Positions 1-14,574 of a stretch of DNA of 64,000 bases are shown piece after piece. Source of the stretch: Metopolophium dirhodum (lineage: Eukaryota > Arthropoda > Insecta > Hemiptera > Aphididae); assembly GCF_019925205.1 (NCBI RefSeq), contig NC_083562.1:8308001-8372000 (forward strand). Reading direction: 5' to 3'. Below the pieces are notes generated by a model. It ran no database searches. It had not been told where the DNA came from and saw only the letters and a list, made by a program, of their open reading frames with translations. Position 1 is the first letter of the stretch, and every line of letters begins with the position of its first letter. Made by a program: the position numbers and the translations under genes.

Positions 1-296
1 AATCGTACGAATTTACGGTCGTGACGTGATTTATACGGACTATTAGACTCGAATGACTTTTAGGAATAAAAACAAAAAAAATAAATAAATACATATTATT
101 ATACACCTATGTATGTATAATATAATCATAATAATACATTAACTTGTAAGCCTAAACGATGTTATTTAAAAAAAAATGTCCATATAATTGAATTGTAATC
201 CGTCGGACTAATATATATATATATACACTACGTACGGTTGCAGTATTGTATAGGTATAAGGTAGCGAGTTGTTGTCGTGTATGTGAATGCGTGTAA

Positions 297-327
<31 letters not shown>

Positions 328-3300
328 TGTATACATGGAACGAAAAGGACCGTCGTGTGTGCGTTATTAAGTGCTAAGACACTACAACCGAGTTGACACA
401 CTGTTGCTGCCGCAGCGGACCTGTTTTTTCTTCTTCTTTTTTTACCTATCCGTTCTTGTTCCGACGACGACGGTAATTTACACAATAATGGCATACGCGT
501 TTGGGAAGAAAAAAAAAAGAATATAAAGACCTCAGCTCATTATCAGATGTGTTGTCACAGTTAAATCCCGTGGCATTAGTTCACCGTATACATATATATT
601 ATTATAGGTATATAATATACAGCTGATGTATATACGATTTTTGGACCTAATCTCTTTTTACCTATTTATTTTAATTCAGTCGTTCAGTCACGGCGCGCGT
701 ATTTATTTATTTTTTTCCAACAAACCGAAAGAATTTTTTAATATCAAAACAGGTCCGGGAATACGATTTATAACGTGTGGATTATCAACCCGACGGCGGC
801 CGTTTTATTATTATTATTATTCGTATTCGATATAAACGTTATGACATATTTTTTTTTTCATTTATTTATCGCGGTGATCGGCGTTTATATGCATATATAT
901 ATATTATTATTATTATAATTATTGAATACGAATACGTTATATACCTATTGATAAACTATATACATAAACGACGTTCACGTCAGCTTTAAATAAACCCTTT
1001 GCTCGTGTTTCGAAGGTTTGTTAATTTTTTTTTTTCAACAAAATATAGGTAGTAGTTATACCGATCGAATGGACAATAGTTTAAGCGGCCATATCGTAAA
1101 CGTTGTAGTGCGTCTTTGCCAATATTGAAGTACAATTTTTTTTATCCAACAATATTATTTTATATCTACGAAAATGTTTCACGGTTATGGACTATAATAA
1201 TTATTCATAGTCCATGCGCACTTGCAATAGTTGGTAAATTATGAACACGTGCGGATGAATTAAACCTCAGAAGGCTTTAGTTTTACTTTATTTGATGGAA
1301 TCATCAAATAACCAATAAAACAAAAAAATATGAAACGAATTCCTATTTTGGTCCGATGTTAATCGTCTTAACGATTGTTACAAACAATTGTCCGTGGAAA
1401 TGCGTGCGTCATGTCATGTCTTATTATAATTCACGACGAGAAAGCCGCGGATTGACTGCTTGATGAAAAATAATAGATTTGTAAAGATTAATTTCTGAAT
1501 AAAGTCTAAACCAGTAAGAATTAATACAGTGGCAGGTAGTAAGTACATCATAATACACACAATCGGTTTAGTAACAGTAAAAAATATTTCCTATATAAAA
1601 CCTGTACCTATAATAGTTGTATATTATTGTAGGTATTATGTTATATAATATGATATAGCACAAGCGTCAATACTTAAACTAGATATTCGACAATGAAAAT
1701 AAATAAAACACTTTTATTTAAAAGATCAAACAACGGTATAATACATTTCAATATCAGCTTAATATACCTATATTATAATAATAATTGTTATATTGAAGAT
1801 ACTCGATTATACTAAACATAGATATCCTAGAAATAGTAATATCATTGTTAGTAATTTATATAATATACGTTTAGTGTATAAAAGTTACAAATGGTATATA
1901 CAATCAATGGTTATACATACTAGTAAACCAGTTGGAAACCAAATGAATAATAATTACATTTTACAAAGTATATGGGTTTTTTTTTTATATATAACAACGT
2001 ACAAATGATTAAATTATAAAATATTACTGTTTTTAATCAATTTTTTATTAGATCTCGCATGAAAATTACCACCGTTTCGGCGGTCGGGCAGCGGCACAGC
2101 TATCTAACTTTTAATTTTATTGGGTTTCTCAAAAGAATAAAAACCAACCGATAAAATATCATTTGACATATTTTTAATATAATTTTATTGCGTTGTCCGT
2201 ATTTTCAACCGTACGAAATTGACAGTTTCGGTTATTATAAACACTAAAATCTCGACGTGGGCTATTTTTTGGGGGGCCAGTCGGTAAAAAAGAAAACTAG
2301 TTTCGAATATTATATTATTCTCGTATATTATATAGTTTTAGGGTCGTAAAAATAATAAAGAAAAAAAATGCCGAGTTCGCGAAGGGCGCCGACAATGGGC
2401 CGAGGTTTTTTATTTTTCCCATTATAATATTATGATTACATTAACATCTTCATCACCTGTAGAGATGTTTCTGGGCGTTTGTAGTAACCGATCGTTCTCA
2501 GTGGGATATAGGCGTATAGCTGGTGTACGCGGGTTCAGAGAGAGAAATATTGTGACTATTAAAAAGCGGCGCAGTTCTTTCTATTACCTCATTTATCCTT
2601 ATCGTTTAAAAGAAATTTCTCTCGCGTGTAAACACTCACGTAATTTCCAGCTGTGGGATGATAATTAATACATATTATACTGTTTGATGCGTGTTATTAA
2701 TAAACACTAAAACATTTATTAAAAATACATAACATTAATATCAACTATATTATGATTAATATTAGTCGAAATTTGTGTGGGACGTAGGTAGATACTAACA
2801 TGTATAACATCTATGTGTAATTTATTCGACGAACCATGTGATAACCGATAAGTAGATAATATGATGTAGGTAGGAACATTTGACATTCTGTCTTTATAAA
2901 CATATATTTCTGAAATGGTGACAATATCAAGGCATGACTATTCTAATTTTTAACTAAACGCCAATAGGGTTATAGTGTATGAAAATCATTTAATTTCATC
3001 GAAGAACAGAATATTTTTTATTCGTGGGCATAATACAATAGGAGGGCACCTATCGTACGAGCTAATAGTACGTCATTGATGTGTCATATATAATTATATT
3101 ACAAATAAATATTAATTATATTTATTACCACGTTATTATGCCGTATTAAGTTTTTGCGTCTTCATATTATATTATTGCCCGTTTTTGGTAATAAAATGAT
3201 GTCCCTATTTATCTATACTCTAAACAGGATTAGGTAGTAAATAATGAATTGTGGTTTCCTATTTGAAAATTATCGAAGGTAATTGTATTTGTCTAACAAA

Positions 3301-6300
3301 TAAAACAATAAAATTGGTTTTTGTACATTATCTAAACGAATTCCTATTTTACGGGTCTTAAGACAAAATCAATTAGGGAATTTTGTATTCTTGATCCAGT
3401 TAATATTTACGAGATAAGAAAATATTTTTTAGTTCTTTTAAGTTGGACGCATATACATATTTTACAACCAATGCTTTGTGATGGAATTAAATAAACATAA
3501 AACTATGCTCGTAAAATGTTTTATTATTCATTTTATAAGCTACAGAACTCAGGGAGCACTGGGTATATTTATACACATAATATACCATAATATACCCAAC
3601 CTATATATGACGAATGTTAAATAAGGAAAAATATAAGTCAAGTCTTAAATATACGATTACGGGCGTATATTGCAGGATATACGAAAAAGCGGTGTCACAA
3701 TTTATTGTTTTTTATTTGTGTTTAAACAATAATAGCATTTATAATAATATCATCCTCTCTCTCTCTCGGTCCTCTCCGGCTCACCCGCCTCTTCTATATA
3801 TATTAAAAAAATTCGTGTACCTACTTATAGAAACTATTGTATTGTCGTGTGTGTGTGTGTGTGTGTGTGGACACGTTAAGGGTAGCCGGAAACGGATGCG
3901 CGCGTGGGAGGGGCAGCGATGTTACCAGAGGGTTGCGTCACGCGATAAGCGGCGAAACAAATGAAATCTACGACCCGGCGGCGGCGCGGCGGCTACCGTT
4001 CCACCCCTATACGCGCGGTGCAGCACGTCACGTTATAATATTATATTTAAGTGGTCTGGGGACTTAAACGTGCTGCTTTTCGTATTATGAATATTTCACC
4101 GTGCGAATTCGGGTCAGGTGCGACCTGATAAATAATTCCGACCGAAGATGAACCTCTTGTTTAAATGTTATTGTAACAATAATGCGAAAAAAAAAGCGCA
4201 CACGACAACGTTTCCCAGAAACAATAGAAAAAATAAAAAAAAAATAACAAAAAACAATAAGTCAGGCGATCCAGTTTGCCGACACGGTATTTATGTACAT
4301 ATACGCAGCATAATATAATATGTATATAATATCTACACCGATACACATGACCATCTATAATAATATTATATACATATATTATGATGCGTTATACCATAGT
4401 ATAGCATGGTCTTGCGAAGCACGCGAACTCCACCGCGATAGCCCAGTTCGTGTAATATTCATGTTATCTATATACGTTTGGAAACACACACACACCCACA
4501 CACACACGTGCTATTGGTCGATTAAAAAATACACACATATGCGTGCGTCCCAACGTTTTTTTTCATAGCATTTCGTATGCGGAACATCGCAGCCGTAGTA
4601 TATTTTATAATAATAATAATAATCGGAGGGAACGGAATGGTTTTCAAGGAAATAGATACGAGGGTCCTATACAGAGTCATGTATCATGTTATTTTATTAA
4701 TATAATACACTGTTATTATATAAACGAATGTATCGATTGGATTTTTATACATACGACATACCTAGGTAATAATATAATATTACACGCGGGTCGCCGGTAG
4801 AACTCGTAAATAAATAAAAATACACAGGGAGGATATTATACGCGAGGACGTATATTATTTTTCGAAAGCGAAATTCAAATATTTCTCTGATTTTGGTATG
4901 ATAAAATATAAACCTATTGAAGATAATATCGTATTATAATAATAATCGTGGTACATATTATAGCTGTATAGTGCCGTATTTGTATTCAAGATATTATTGT
5001 TCAGCACGGTACATAATATAGTTGGGTTAGTAGAGCGGTTAAAGTATATTTTAATAAAAATGAATGTTTTGATTTTTCATTTAATTATTATTTAATAGGT
5101 ACACACAATTAATAATAGCATAATAATTATACACGTCTTAACCTTGTAATATTTTTCAAGTGTTTTCGCGTAACATTAATAGGTAGTACCTATATGATAC
5201 GTTCAAAAACAAAGTAAATAGTTAAATTATTTATACATTCGAAAAAAATACAAAATAATTTTTTTATATTTGGTTTTTATTCTAGTGTATAACACTAATG
5301 GACTAATGAATCGTTTTTTTTTTCAAAACGAGTGCAGAAAATCGAAGTCAACCTTGTCTTTTTAAATGTTGACAAATGTCTTGTACAATCGATACATAGT
5401 ATACACGTTGAATGATTCGTTAACACCCAAGGACTTGCGTGGCTAACTAATCTAAACATATAAAGTGACACAATGAAAATATGGCAGTAAATGATCATAA
5501 TAACACATTATAGTATTATGCATACCGTATGAGCATGAAGTCAGAACCGAGAAAATTCCGCGTTAAATTGATTTATTACCCATTAATAATAATGTAGTAC
5601 TGTATTATGCTTAAGACGCTATTGCATTTAAACAAAAAATATTTTACTCATTACTTATTCAATAGCAAATAATTTATAACAAACTATGCGTAAAATACAG
5701 TTTTACTAAAATGCTAAAACGTTCGGCAATAAGTCAATTGTAATTTTTTCATACGACAGAAAACGACAAATAAATCGCCAGCGTTCGTCATGCAAACTAC
5801 CGCCACCACCACCAATCACCTTGACCGGTGGCATGGTGACAAGAATGTTTAGGGGCGAACTTACATTTTAGGTACCTACTTACCCTTTAAAATTTTAAAC
5901 CTGTTGAATTTTTTACACATTTGATTGCACTTACCAAATGTTATTTAAATATCAAATATAATGTGTACATATAGGACATAGGTACATCATATTATTAACA
6001 CAGTATAATAACGTAATTCATATAATTGCCATGTCTTTTTATATAATAATCTAATTTAGTTTAATCATTAATCGTTCTTATGGCTTTGTTTACTCGAACA
6101 GTAAAACGTCTTGAAGTAGATACTTTTTAAGTATTTGAGTAGCTATTTATCAATTGCTTCATCAATATCTATTCCAATATCTTTTTCACATGATAATAAC
6201 ATTTAAGGTTTCAGACTTTCAGTGGACACTAGAACATTGATTATAAAACTCAATCTAGTTTTTATTAACTTTAGTTTGGGAAAATACCGGTCAATATAAG

Positions 6301-6663
6301 GGTCGATGTAGTTGATATTGTACGTACATAATATTTATATTTATATGAAAAGCGGATATTAAATTATAAGAACTTAATAATTTGATACCTATTATTGTCA
6401 CTTGCATATTATCCACTCCTGATTCATAACGACATTTTTTGATATTATTCATACTTTTTTGAGATCCAAAAATACTGTTAGCAAAAATATTAAGAAATAA
6501 GAATCGTGTTCTTAAATCATTTATCAACGTATTTTAGGTATACCTAAATAAAATATTGTCTTCGGGCTTATAAAAGATCCATTGCTGATTGACACTAGAC
6601 GATATTATGAAAAAAAAAGTGAGGTCATATCTATATTCACTGCGAGCAATTATCGTTACACGA
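1..6663. other. AT-rich noncoding DNA with microsatellites
   Basis: No gene can be supported here; open frames are short and full of codons derived from simple repeats. Visible content: (TA)n at about 297-322, (GT)n at 3847-3869, (CA)-rich stretch at 4483-4508, a pyrimidine tract near 3755-3790 and a CpG-rich patch at about 3870-4030. A small GC-rich patch at 5780-5865 is CCACC-rich and may be a regulatory island. If the minus-strand start proposed at 27.9 kb is real, this could be intron. Confidence 0.6.
3847..3869. repeat. (GT)n microsatellite
   Basis: Uninterrupted GT dinucleotide run directly before a CpG-rich patch. Seen directly in the sequence. Confidence 0.95.
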
Positions 6664-6732
6664 CCAGTGCGGCACGTCGCCCTGCAACCCGGGCCGGACT
6701 CTTGACAAAGATGATGATGACGACAAGTAATA
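6664..6732 (+). other. Coding-like GC-rich island ending in DKDDDDDK-stop
   Basis: The plus strand is open across this interval and ends with four GAY-type Asp codons, Asp and Lys before TAA; it carries two cysteines in CGTSPCNPG. A possible acceptor lies within (ACGACCAG before TGC). The minus strand is also open across the same bases, with two cysteines and a TGA stop, so strand is undecided. It may be a small terminal exon, or a chance result of a GATGAT repeat in a GC-rich island. No start codon or partner exon was identified. Confidence 0.2.
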
Positions 6733-8440
6733 TTTACGTACTTACATTATAATTTATAGTAATTATCGTGTCCGGGGACTGACCATTGTTGTTCGAGTGT
6801 GGTCCCTGCGGCGTACGTTATGCAATATATGGATCGTACGATAATTTAAATACATACCTTCTATTGCACATGTATTATATTTTTGTGTGTGTGTGTATAA
6901 TATATGTTTTACGGTGGACTGCACACGGCGGTGACAGGGAATACCACTGAGGTCAAACTACGCATTATGCTGTATATTATATTATTATTAGGTCCCATGC
7001 CTTTTTTTTTATAGACACTATTTATAGTGGTCAGTGCAGGGGAGGAACCGCGTTCATTATACCAACGTATATGTCATTATATTGTACACATGTGCGTGCG
7101 CATAATATGTATTATGTATATAGGTACACGTGTATAATGATGTAGATGAGACACGGATAGAGATAGAAAGGGTTATAATTGGACGTGATTGGATTAACGG
7201 GGTAAACGGGAGCGCGTAATATCGGCGAATTGATTGTCTGAAAATCCGATTAAAACGTCGTCGGCGGCGGCGGCGGTTACAATATTATTATCGTCCTGTT
7301 TACCAATGAATATTAATTGGCCGCCCGCGTGGCTAGATCGAAATTATTATCATACCGTTTTCGTTTTGTTACGTACTTATGCACATGACGTGTGCATGTG
7401 TGTGTGTTTGCCTGCTTACCAATGCGTGTATAGAAAATATTATATATAGTAATAATGATAATAACATTACCGTCGGTGGTGGCGTTTTATTATTTACACA
7501 CACATTACACAAACATATATATACACCGTTTTCCCTCGATCGTCGCCCACTATAATATTACAACCATAACCCGTCTCCGCGGTTTCTTTTATTTGTCAAT
7601 AAAAAAAAAAAAAACAAAACAAAACAAAACGGCCCTTTACGCGTTTTTCCCCTCCACGAGCATGAGGGTCCGAAAACGGTACCCGCATCTCGGACGACTA
7701 TGATGCTGTATTATAGCCCCACACGACCTTAACTCCCCTCCCCCCCCCCCCGCCACCGCCGTAATAACGTTAACTCGCCCTAATTAGACCCGACGAATTA
7801 AGGATATAGTATAAGGACCTCTTCCTCGTATCCGTCCCGTCGACCTCCTGCACAGTCCTGTGTACTGCGGCGTGGCTCGTCGTTTGACTTGACGTCGGTA
7901 TATTCGACCGACAGTGAACCAGGTATACTATATATTATCTACATTTATGCAAGAATGTAATAATTTTATGGTCAGCTGGAGTGGGTGACGGGTGTGCATA
8001 TTCACATACGGTTATTAGTTATTTTTTTCGTGTTATTATTATTATTTTTATTTGCCCGTCTGAAATCATATTTTCACAGTAGTTTTCACTATAGACCTTG
8101 TAAATCATTAATTGTGTCACTTATTAATATTTATTATTACGCACGACCATGCCTAAATACGCATCGCTGGGGCACTATAAATTACCATCGAGGACGACTT
8201 ACTTAGGGAAATTTTCAAAAAACACTTTTCGTAACAGTATTTGTTTAAGGAAAACTGTAAATCGTAGCCTTGTCAGGTCTGATTATAACCCACACCAATC
8301 GTATGGTGAAATATGAATTTACGTAGAGTGACATTAAAATTTACGGCGCACGGATATACGGCCATACGGGCATACCTATTCGCGATAATCCTTTGCATCT
8401 TCAGGCTGCACTTCGAAATTTATGATTTTGTTTTTGCAGC

Positions 8441-8577
8441 TTACGAAAACACTCGGTTCATGTGCTCAACTCCCCGCGATCCATAAATCTGTTTTGGTGC
8501 CTAACCGTCTGCGCTGGAAAAAAAGGGTCAAAATTCCTATAATCGTCACACGGGTTGTGTATTATTATTATATTATG
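8441..8577 (+). other. Exon-like stretch after a strong acceptor
   Basis: A textbook acceptor (a T-rich tract then TTTTTGCAG) ends at 8440 and is followed by an open frame in phase 0 up to a TGA at about 8579. Its composition is more balanced than that of neighbouring frames, and the predicted peptide contains LGSCAQLPAIHKS. No clear donor or upstream exon was found, so this is only a candidate terminal exon. Confidence 0.15.
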
Positions 8578-8978
8578 TGATATGTGAATGTATAGGTATA
8601 GTGTTTGGTTTGCGTTTTGGGTTCGGGTTTAGAGAGGCTTTAATAATTTTTAATAAAAAAAAAAATAAAAAGTATTTTTCTTAAACAAGTCTACTGAGTT
8701 ATTACTGCTTTTTATGGTGCTAATACTAGTGAAAATCGTATAACCTCAAATTAAAAATATATATCTAACACCACAACAATGGATTATTTTGTTTTCAATT
8801 TATTTTCAATGTACTTACGACTTAATAAAAACCTATTATATCATAATCACGAATGAGTTCAAAACAGTCTAGTTTACGAATATATGAATACTGTGCTGAT
8901 TGTATAATTACCTACGGTGTATGACTCGATATTGTTAACTGTTAATAAAGTGTACTTCGTTCATAATAATTTATTTAC

Positions 8979-9016
8979 TTATTATTATTATTATTATTAT
9001 TATTATCATTATTATT
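8979..9016. repeat. (TTA)n microsatellite
   Basis: Trinucleotide run with one interruption, seen directly. Confidence 0.9.
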
Positions 9017-9140
9017 ACAACATAACGTATTATTAAAAAATGTTTTTAATTGAACCCGGATCTGAACTAACGACATCATGCATACGGGTTCTTATATTAG
9101 GTTTCAGTTTTTATTCCGTTTGGGTGAAAAATGATAAAAA

Positions 9141-9143
<3 letters not shown>

Positions 9144-9182
<39 letters not shown>
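9144..9182. repeat. (AC)n microsatellite
   Basis: An uninterrupted run of about 19 AC units following a short A tract. The open frames over it (poly Thr-His) are artefacts of the repeat. Confidence 0.97.
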
Positions 9183-9184
<2 letters not shown>

Positions 9185-11722
9185 ACGATAATCATTATTG
9201 TCTTACACTATTTAAGTTCAATTAAATGCATTTTAATTTTAATACCATTTATAAAAGTACATTGTGTTATTCCATTGATTAATGTTCAAATTAACGTTGT
9301 GCGGACTACGGGGTTCAAATAATAATGATAATTGTACCTACTTACATATTACTTTTTTCAATTTTGTTTTATGAATTACAGTTAACGATGTACCTATACA
9401 AGCAATTAGGTTAGAGTTTTTAATTTAAATTTGTTACAAAACAACAAACTATAATAATATTATATTACAACCCGATTGTAATAAGTTATAGGTTATAACA
9501 AAATATTACAAATAATATCAAATACCATGATTATGGTTGTAAACATTCTGAAATACATATTACATAGATATACCTATTATATTATATAACCATGATAATA
9601 TATATATTTATAAAATGGCGTGTCAACAGAGACGTAAGCTAAATATGTATTATAATGACCTTTGGTCGATATACGGCAATAAAAACACATCAAAGAATAC
9701 AGATACAGATTTTGGTTCGTCAGGTAATTAAAACTTTAAGTATAACATAATAGTCGTATATAATACATGTCCAGTGACGTATAGTATACAAATGGTTCGT
9801 AGACGTGGATGACATAATATATTTATTTATTTATTAAGTATTAAACAGGCATAATATATCTGATGAGTCGAAAATTATTTAATTTTTCAAAAGCCTCCCA
9901 GAGTGGACCGTGGACGAGTGAGTATATACCTAACCTAAATAATTATACAAGGTGATCCAAAAATAGAATAGATTCAATGATGTAAGTGTCTACACTCATT
10001 ATTTAAAAAAAAAATTTTTTTTACGTTTGCTTATAATTATTTAAGTTTTTTACTTTTTTAAATTACTACAACATAATATACATTTCAATTTAATATTCCA
10101 AAATAAAATGTTTCTAGGAGTCTTGGATAAATAAATTTAAAATAGGATTTCGAACGAGTTAATTTTTAGTTAGTTAAAAATTAGGTGCCTATTTAAAGTT
10201 TTGATGAGCAGAGTAGTGAACTAGTATTTTGCGAGCTATACCCTATTTTGCCACTGTATAAATTAATCACCTTTTATTAATACATATTATTTATTTATTT
10301 TACAAATTTACAGTAACGTGGTCGGGGGAACGACCAGTTAAACATAAGGTATCCAGGGAGAATCGTAGGATCCTATAGATATAAATTCCGTAGCCAGGGG
10401 CAGATATGTAGATATCAGGATCTTAAATATATTTAAATTACTAGGATTCCTTTTCAGTTACAATTATGTTTTATTGTCTACTAAACACTTACGAATATTA
10501 ATACTCACAAAAATCAACTATGTTCTATTATACTACGTAACTGTATCGTAGTCATACGCGGAGTCCGGTAATCGTAGTGTGTATTGAGGTCTAAGGCGCA
10601 CACCGAACTAACTTACTAATACATTGTGTGTGTTGGCCATATAGGCCTTACAATTATGTGTGTGTTTTAATATTAATGATATATCGGTCAGCAGTTAATC
10701 GTACATACGGTAGAGTTCGTATTATATACATAGGTGTCATGTAACGTATTTATATTTATAATAATTGTTACACTACTTTGACACAATTATTATTGCCATC
10801 GGTAGGTACCTACGTTTCGTCGCAGGTTTGCGGTGTATCACACGCCTTGCAGTTATTATAATATTATGCTCAACTATACGCGTTTTATAGCTGCACTTTA
10901 CTGTATACATGATCGCGTTTAACAATATCATAATAATAACGATGATAACAATTACAAATGATAATAACTATTATTATTATTTATTGTTATTATACTTATA
11001 ATCATCAGCGACGTCGCACGTCTGTTTAATAAACATTAATATCACGTGACCCGCGGTTAACGCATGGTCGTCAATATATATTAATATTATTGTTCTTCGC
11101 GTCGGTGCTCGGCTAAAGCGTTCCGCGAAGAAGTCAATTGGGAAAAATAAAAAAACTAATAAGAATATTACCGTACGTGTACATACGACACAATGATAAC
11201 ATCTCATTGGTGATGTATGTATGTAAGTACGGAAAACGCGCTCGCGCACACACACAAAGCACACCGTCATCGCACAGCCGCGGTACGGTGCACACCGCCC
11301 CCGTGCAGCATCGTCATCATCGTGTGCGAGTGAATGAATGTGTGACCTTTGTTTGTTAGAATGTACGATCTTTCAATTGGCGTTATTTATTAATATTTCT
11401 TCCTTTTTAATGACCAGAAGGTCCCCCGCCCCGCCACGTATATACGCACACACGACATTATATTATATCATATGTACCTATAATGTATATGATAAAATAT
11501 ATTAAATATTTGTAACCGGCCGCGCTCGTATACATACACAGACCCCGCGGTATCGTCCGACCACGGCACTTCCGCGCCCCCTCGCGTGCACTCGCATAAG
11601 ATACTGCAGACGGAGAGCCGCAGGTCACCGCCGTGGGTCGTCGTCGTCGTCGCAGAGCACATATTATAATATGTAATAATAATAGTAATATAAACGACGA
11701 GTGTACGGACCTACGGCTCGGT

Positions 11723-11760
11723 TGTGTGTGTGTGTGTGTGTGTGTGCGTGTGTGTGCGTG
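11723..11760. repeat. (GT)n microsatellite
   Basis: GT run with two GCGTG interruptions in a CpG-rich neighbourhood. Seen directly. Confidence 0.93.
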
Positions 11761-13640
11761 GAGGGGCGAGTGGAAGAGGCGGCAGCCGGGATGATGTGTA
11801 GTCATTCCTATCAATTTGTCTAATGGACCGGAGGTCAATATGGCTTTTAACCCGCCGCCTGCACCGAAAAACCTGAAGAAAACAAAATGACACATGAAAA
11901 ATTAAAAAAAAAACACGCACACATGCGATGTGCACACGCCTACGGACAATCTCTCGATGCACGGACAATGAATAGCCGCATAAAGTCATTAATATAGCAT
12001 AACATAATACGATGTGGCTGTGCATAACAATAATAATAATGCTGCGGTCCGGCAATCTTCTATTTGCAGTTTTGATTAGTTTTCAAACGATAGATGCAAA
12101 TGACTATGATGATTATTACTATTGCCGTGTCCATCCTGATGGCCACCCCTAGAAAAGATGAAACCCAATATGAATATACTTATGGACTTTTTACGTCCAT
12201 GATATCGTGCAATAAACGTAAAACGAAGACTGAGAATATTGTTTTGATTACTGTCGTCATTCGCGTCTATGTCGTCACAAAACGAAATTTTTTGGTCATA
12301 TTGCACGTGTGTGTGTGTGTGTCGTAGTATGGCCGGGCCAGATCTTTATTCACTGCAATACTGCAGTCAAAATACGTGCATTTAAACTCCGATCTTCGAG
12401 CCGGTTGAGTTTGGCAGCGACCGCATATTATATACGCACGTACCTACGTTAAATTATTATTTCCCGACAAAGCATTGCACGTATAACATAGGTTATACTT
12501 GTAATAAATAGGCATCGTATTTGTTACGCAACATTATAATATGCGCATTAATAATACGATAAATTATTTATATACATATTATAATATATTACTATATTTC
12601 TATATTGACACCCATTCGAAACAACGATTTGTGAACGTACTTTACAGATCCAAATATAAAAATGCGTGTCCGTCTGTCTGTCCGTGTTCCGTTCGTTTGA
12701 TCCGGCACTTATTTTTGACGTGCGCGCCGCCGCCGTCCGTTGGAAAATATCGTCGGACTATCCGAGCTCGAGGCGACGAGCTCCGACCGCTTCGAGCTTT
12801 TCGCCCGTCAAATCATAATCTCGTTGGCACCTACCGGCTGTATAATATCGTATTATTATAATAATATACGAATTTACCATGTACCTACGTAAGTATAATG
12901 AGTGTACGCCTGTCGGCTAACATGTGTAGCACGTGCAGCAACAGCAGCGACCTGTCGTATAACACACAATGTAATAATTTAATATTATGTTATACAATAA
13001 CAATATATTAATAAGACGTAATAACTATTAACAGATGAGTGTAAAAAATCCAATATACATCAATCCTATTATTTTTAACCAACGTTTGACCGACTAACGT
13101 TTATAAGTAAAAAAATGTGTTTTTTATACGTTTTATCATAACAACACGTGGTCGCTGTGCAGATTAAGTACTTACTCATAACCACACATTCAAAACTTGC
13201 CTATAGTATAAACCGTCTACTGCAATTGCTTGGAGTAACAACTAACAATAAAACTTAAAACTTAAAACTGTAAAATGTCAATATTGTGTTCTCGTTAAAT
13301 TTGTCCCAAATAAAACACTAATGATATTTCGAACGATTTTAGTTCTCATTATAAGTAGTTATAACGATCTTGCAGATTATATTTATAAAAATGTTTATAA
13401 ATATAGTTAGATTGTATATTATAAGTTTATATGAATTTTAGTTTTTTACTTATGGCCTATAGGAGATGGATAAATCATTTTAAATTGGAAATTGTAATAT
13501 TGTTCCACGTTGATAATCTAATATCTTTTCATCTTTAGATCGTGCAGTTTTTTGAGTCGTCGAGCGTACGTATAACAATTGTTTGTATCAGGGTAGCAAC
13601 GGATTCGAAACCTTATTAATAAACTTAAAAATAATTATCG

Positions 13641-13805
13641 TGGTCTGGTGTGGCGCGGTGGTTGGCTTCAGTCGCAAAACGTGTTCTGAAGTCAAGCATC
13701 AGCCCATGCCACTAGTTCCCGGATGGGTGACCGAAACCGAGTCCTAGTGACGAATCATCAGCGCATATACACACGTGTTCTAACTACACTGCCCTCCCCC
13801 ACAGT
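13641..13805 (+). mobile_element. 5S-rRNA-derived SINE (candidate)
   Basis: The segment contains the internal promoter signature of 5S rRNA. An AAGTCAAGCAtCaGCCC block (like box A) is followed about 20 bp later by CGGATGGGTGACCG, the classic box C of 5S genes. The 5' part (GGTGTGGCGCGGTGG) does not fold like a full 5S gene, and the 3' end is AT-rich. This fits a SINE3-type retroposon made from a 5S promoter head, rather than a functional 5S gene, which would be about 120 bp with matching ends. Confidence 0.6.
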
Positions 13806-14542
13806 TAAAAACCTACTGAATATAACCACCCAATGGCCTATATGTTGCCGAGGGTAAATTAATAAAAATAATTATCATATATTCTTTGTATTGAAAACCC
13901 ATAAATCGACAAATACATAAGTACAAGAATTTCATTTTACTATTGACGTTGAAGCTTGTGTCATCCATAATATTCAGGATGTAGGTACAATATATACCTA
14001 CTACAGTATAGCTGCAGTTATGCATATAGTTTCACAGGGTTTTCGTTTGGAATGGTTTTCCATATAACATTATAATACGTGTATACTGTATATACTATAT
14101 ACCGCATAACTCATACACACAATATTCGTGACGTTGTAATAAATTAGCCGGTGCTGGGAACTGGTAAGTGTTTATGGTGGTTCAGCCGAAGGGGCCTATA
14201 TAGCAGCCCATTATCCCACGAAATAGCTGGAAAATGTTAAAAATTTAGTATTTTATACCTATATTGGGGTTAGAATATTTTTTTCTATTATTTTTATTAT
14301 TATTATTTGTTAAAAACTTTTTTCGTATAGAAAAAATGTATCAAAAGTTTACCCGATACAAAATAATATATACTCCAAAGCACCGTTATGGAGCTGAAAA
14401 TGACGATATACGTTTTGCATACGTTAGTTTTCGTTATACAATCACCTGGTTATTATATAGAACAAATCAAACTCGAACTTGTGGATACACAACGGCATAC
14501 GAGGTACGATATACACAGAGACAGAAACAGACAGAAAGAGCT

Positions 14543-14574
<32 letters not shown>

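Larger units (their letters stand above)
6733..13640. other. AT-rich noncoding DNA with microsatellites
   Basis: No gene can be supported. Contents seen: poly-C tract at about 7740-7751, CpG-rich stretch at 7660-7920, (TTA)n at 8979-9016, (AC)n at 9144-9182, CA/GT tracts and CpG-rich DNA at 11.23-11.76 kb, and a GC-rich patch at 12.66-12.83 kb. The open frames that cross these blocks change reading with the repeats and look like chance frames. Confidence 0.6.

Noticed and set aside
11458..12055. Overlapping minus frames of 114-145 codons
   Set aside because: They cross a (GT)n microsatellite and a CpG-rich patch in several frames at once. A good acceptor-like site lies near 11.62 kb, but no frame stands out.
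13683..13733. Functional 5S rRNA gene
   Set aside because: Only the internal promoter motifs match; the expected 5' and 3' ends and about 120-bp structure are missing.
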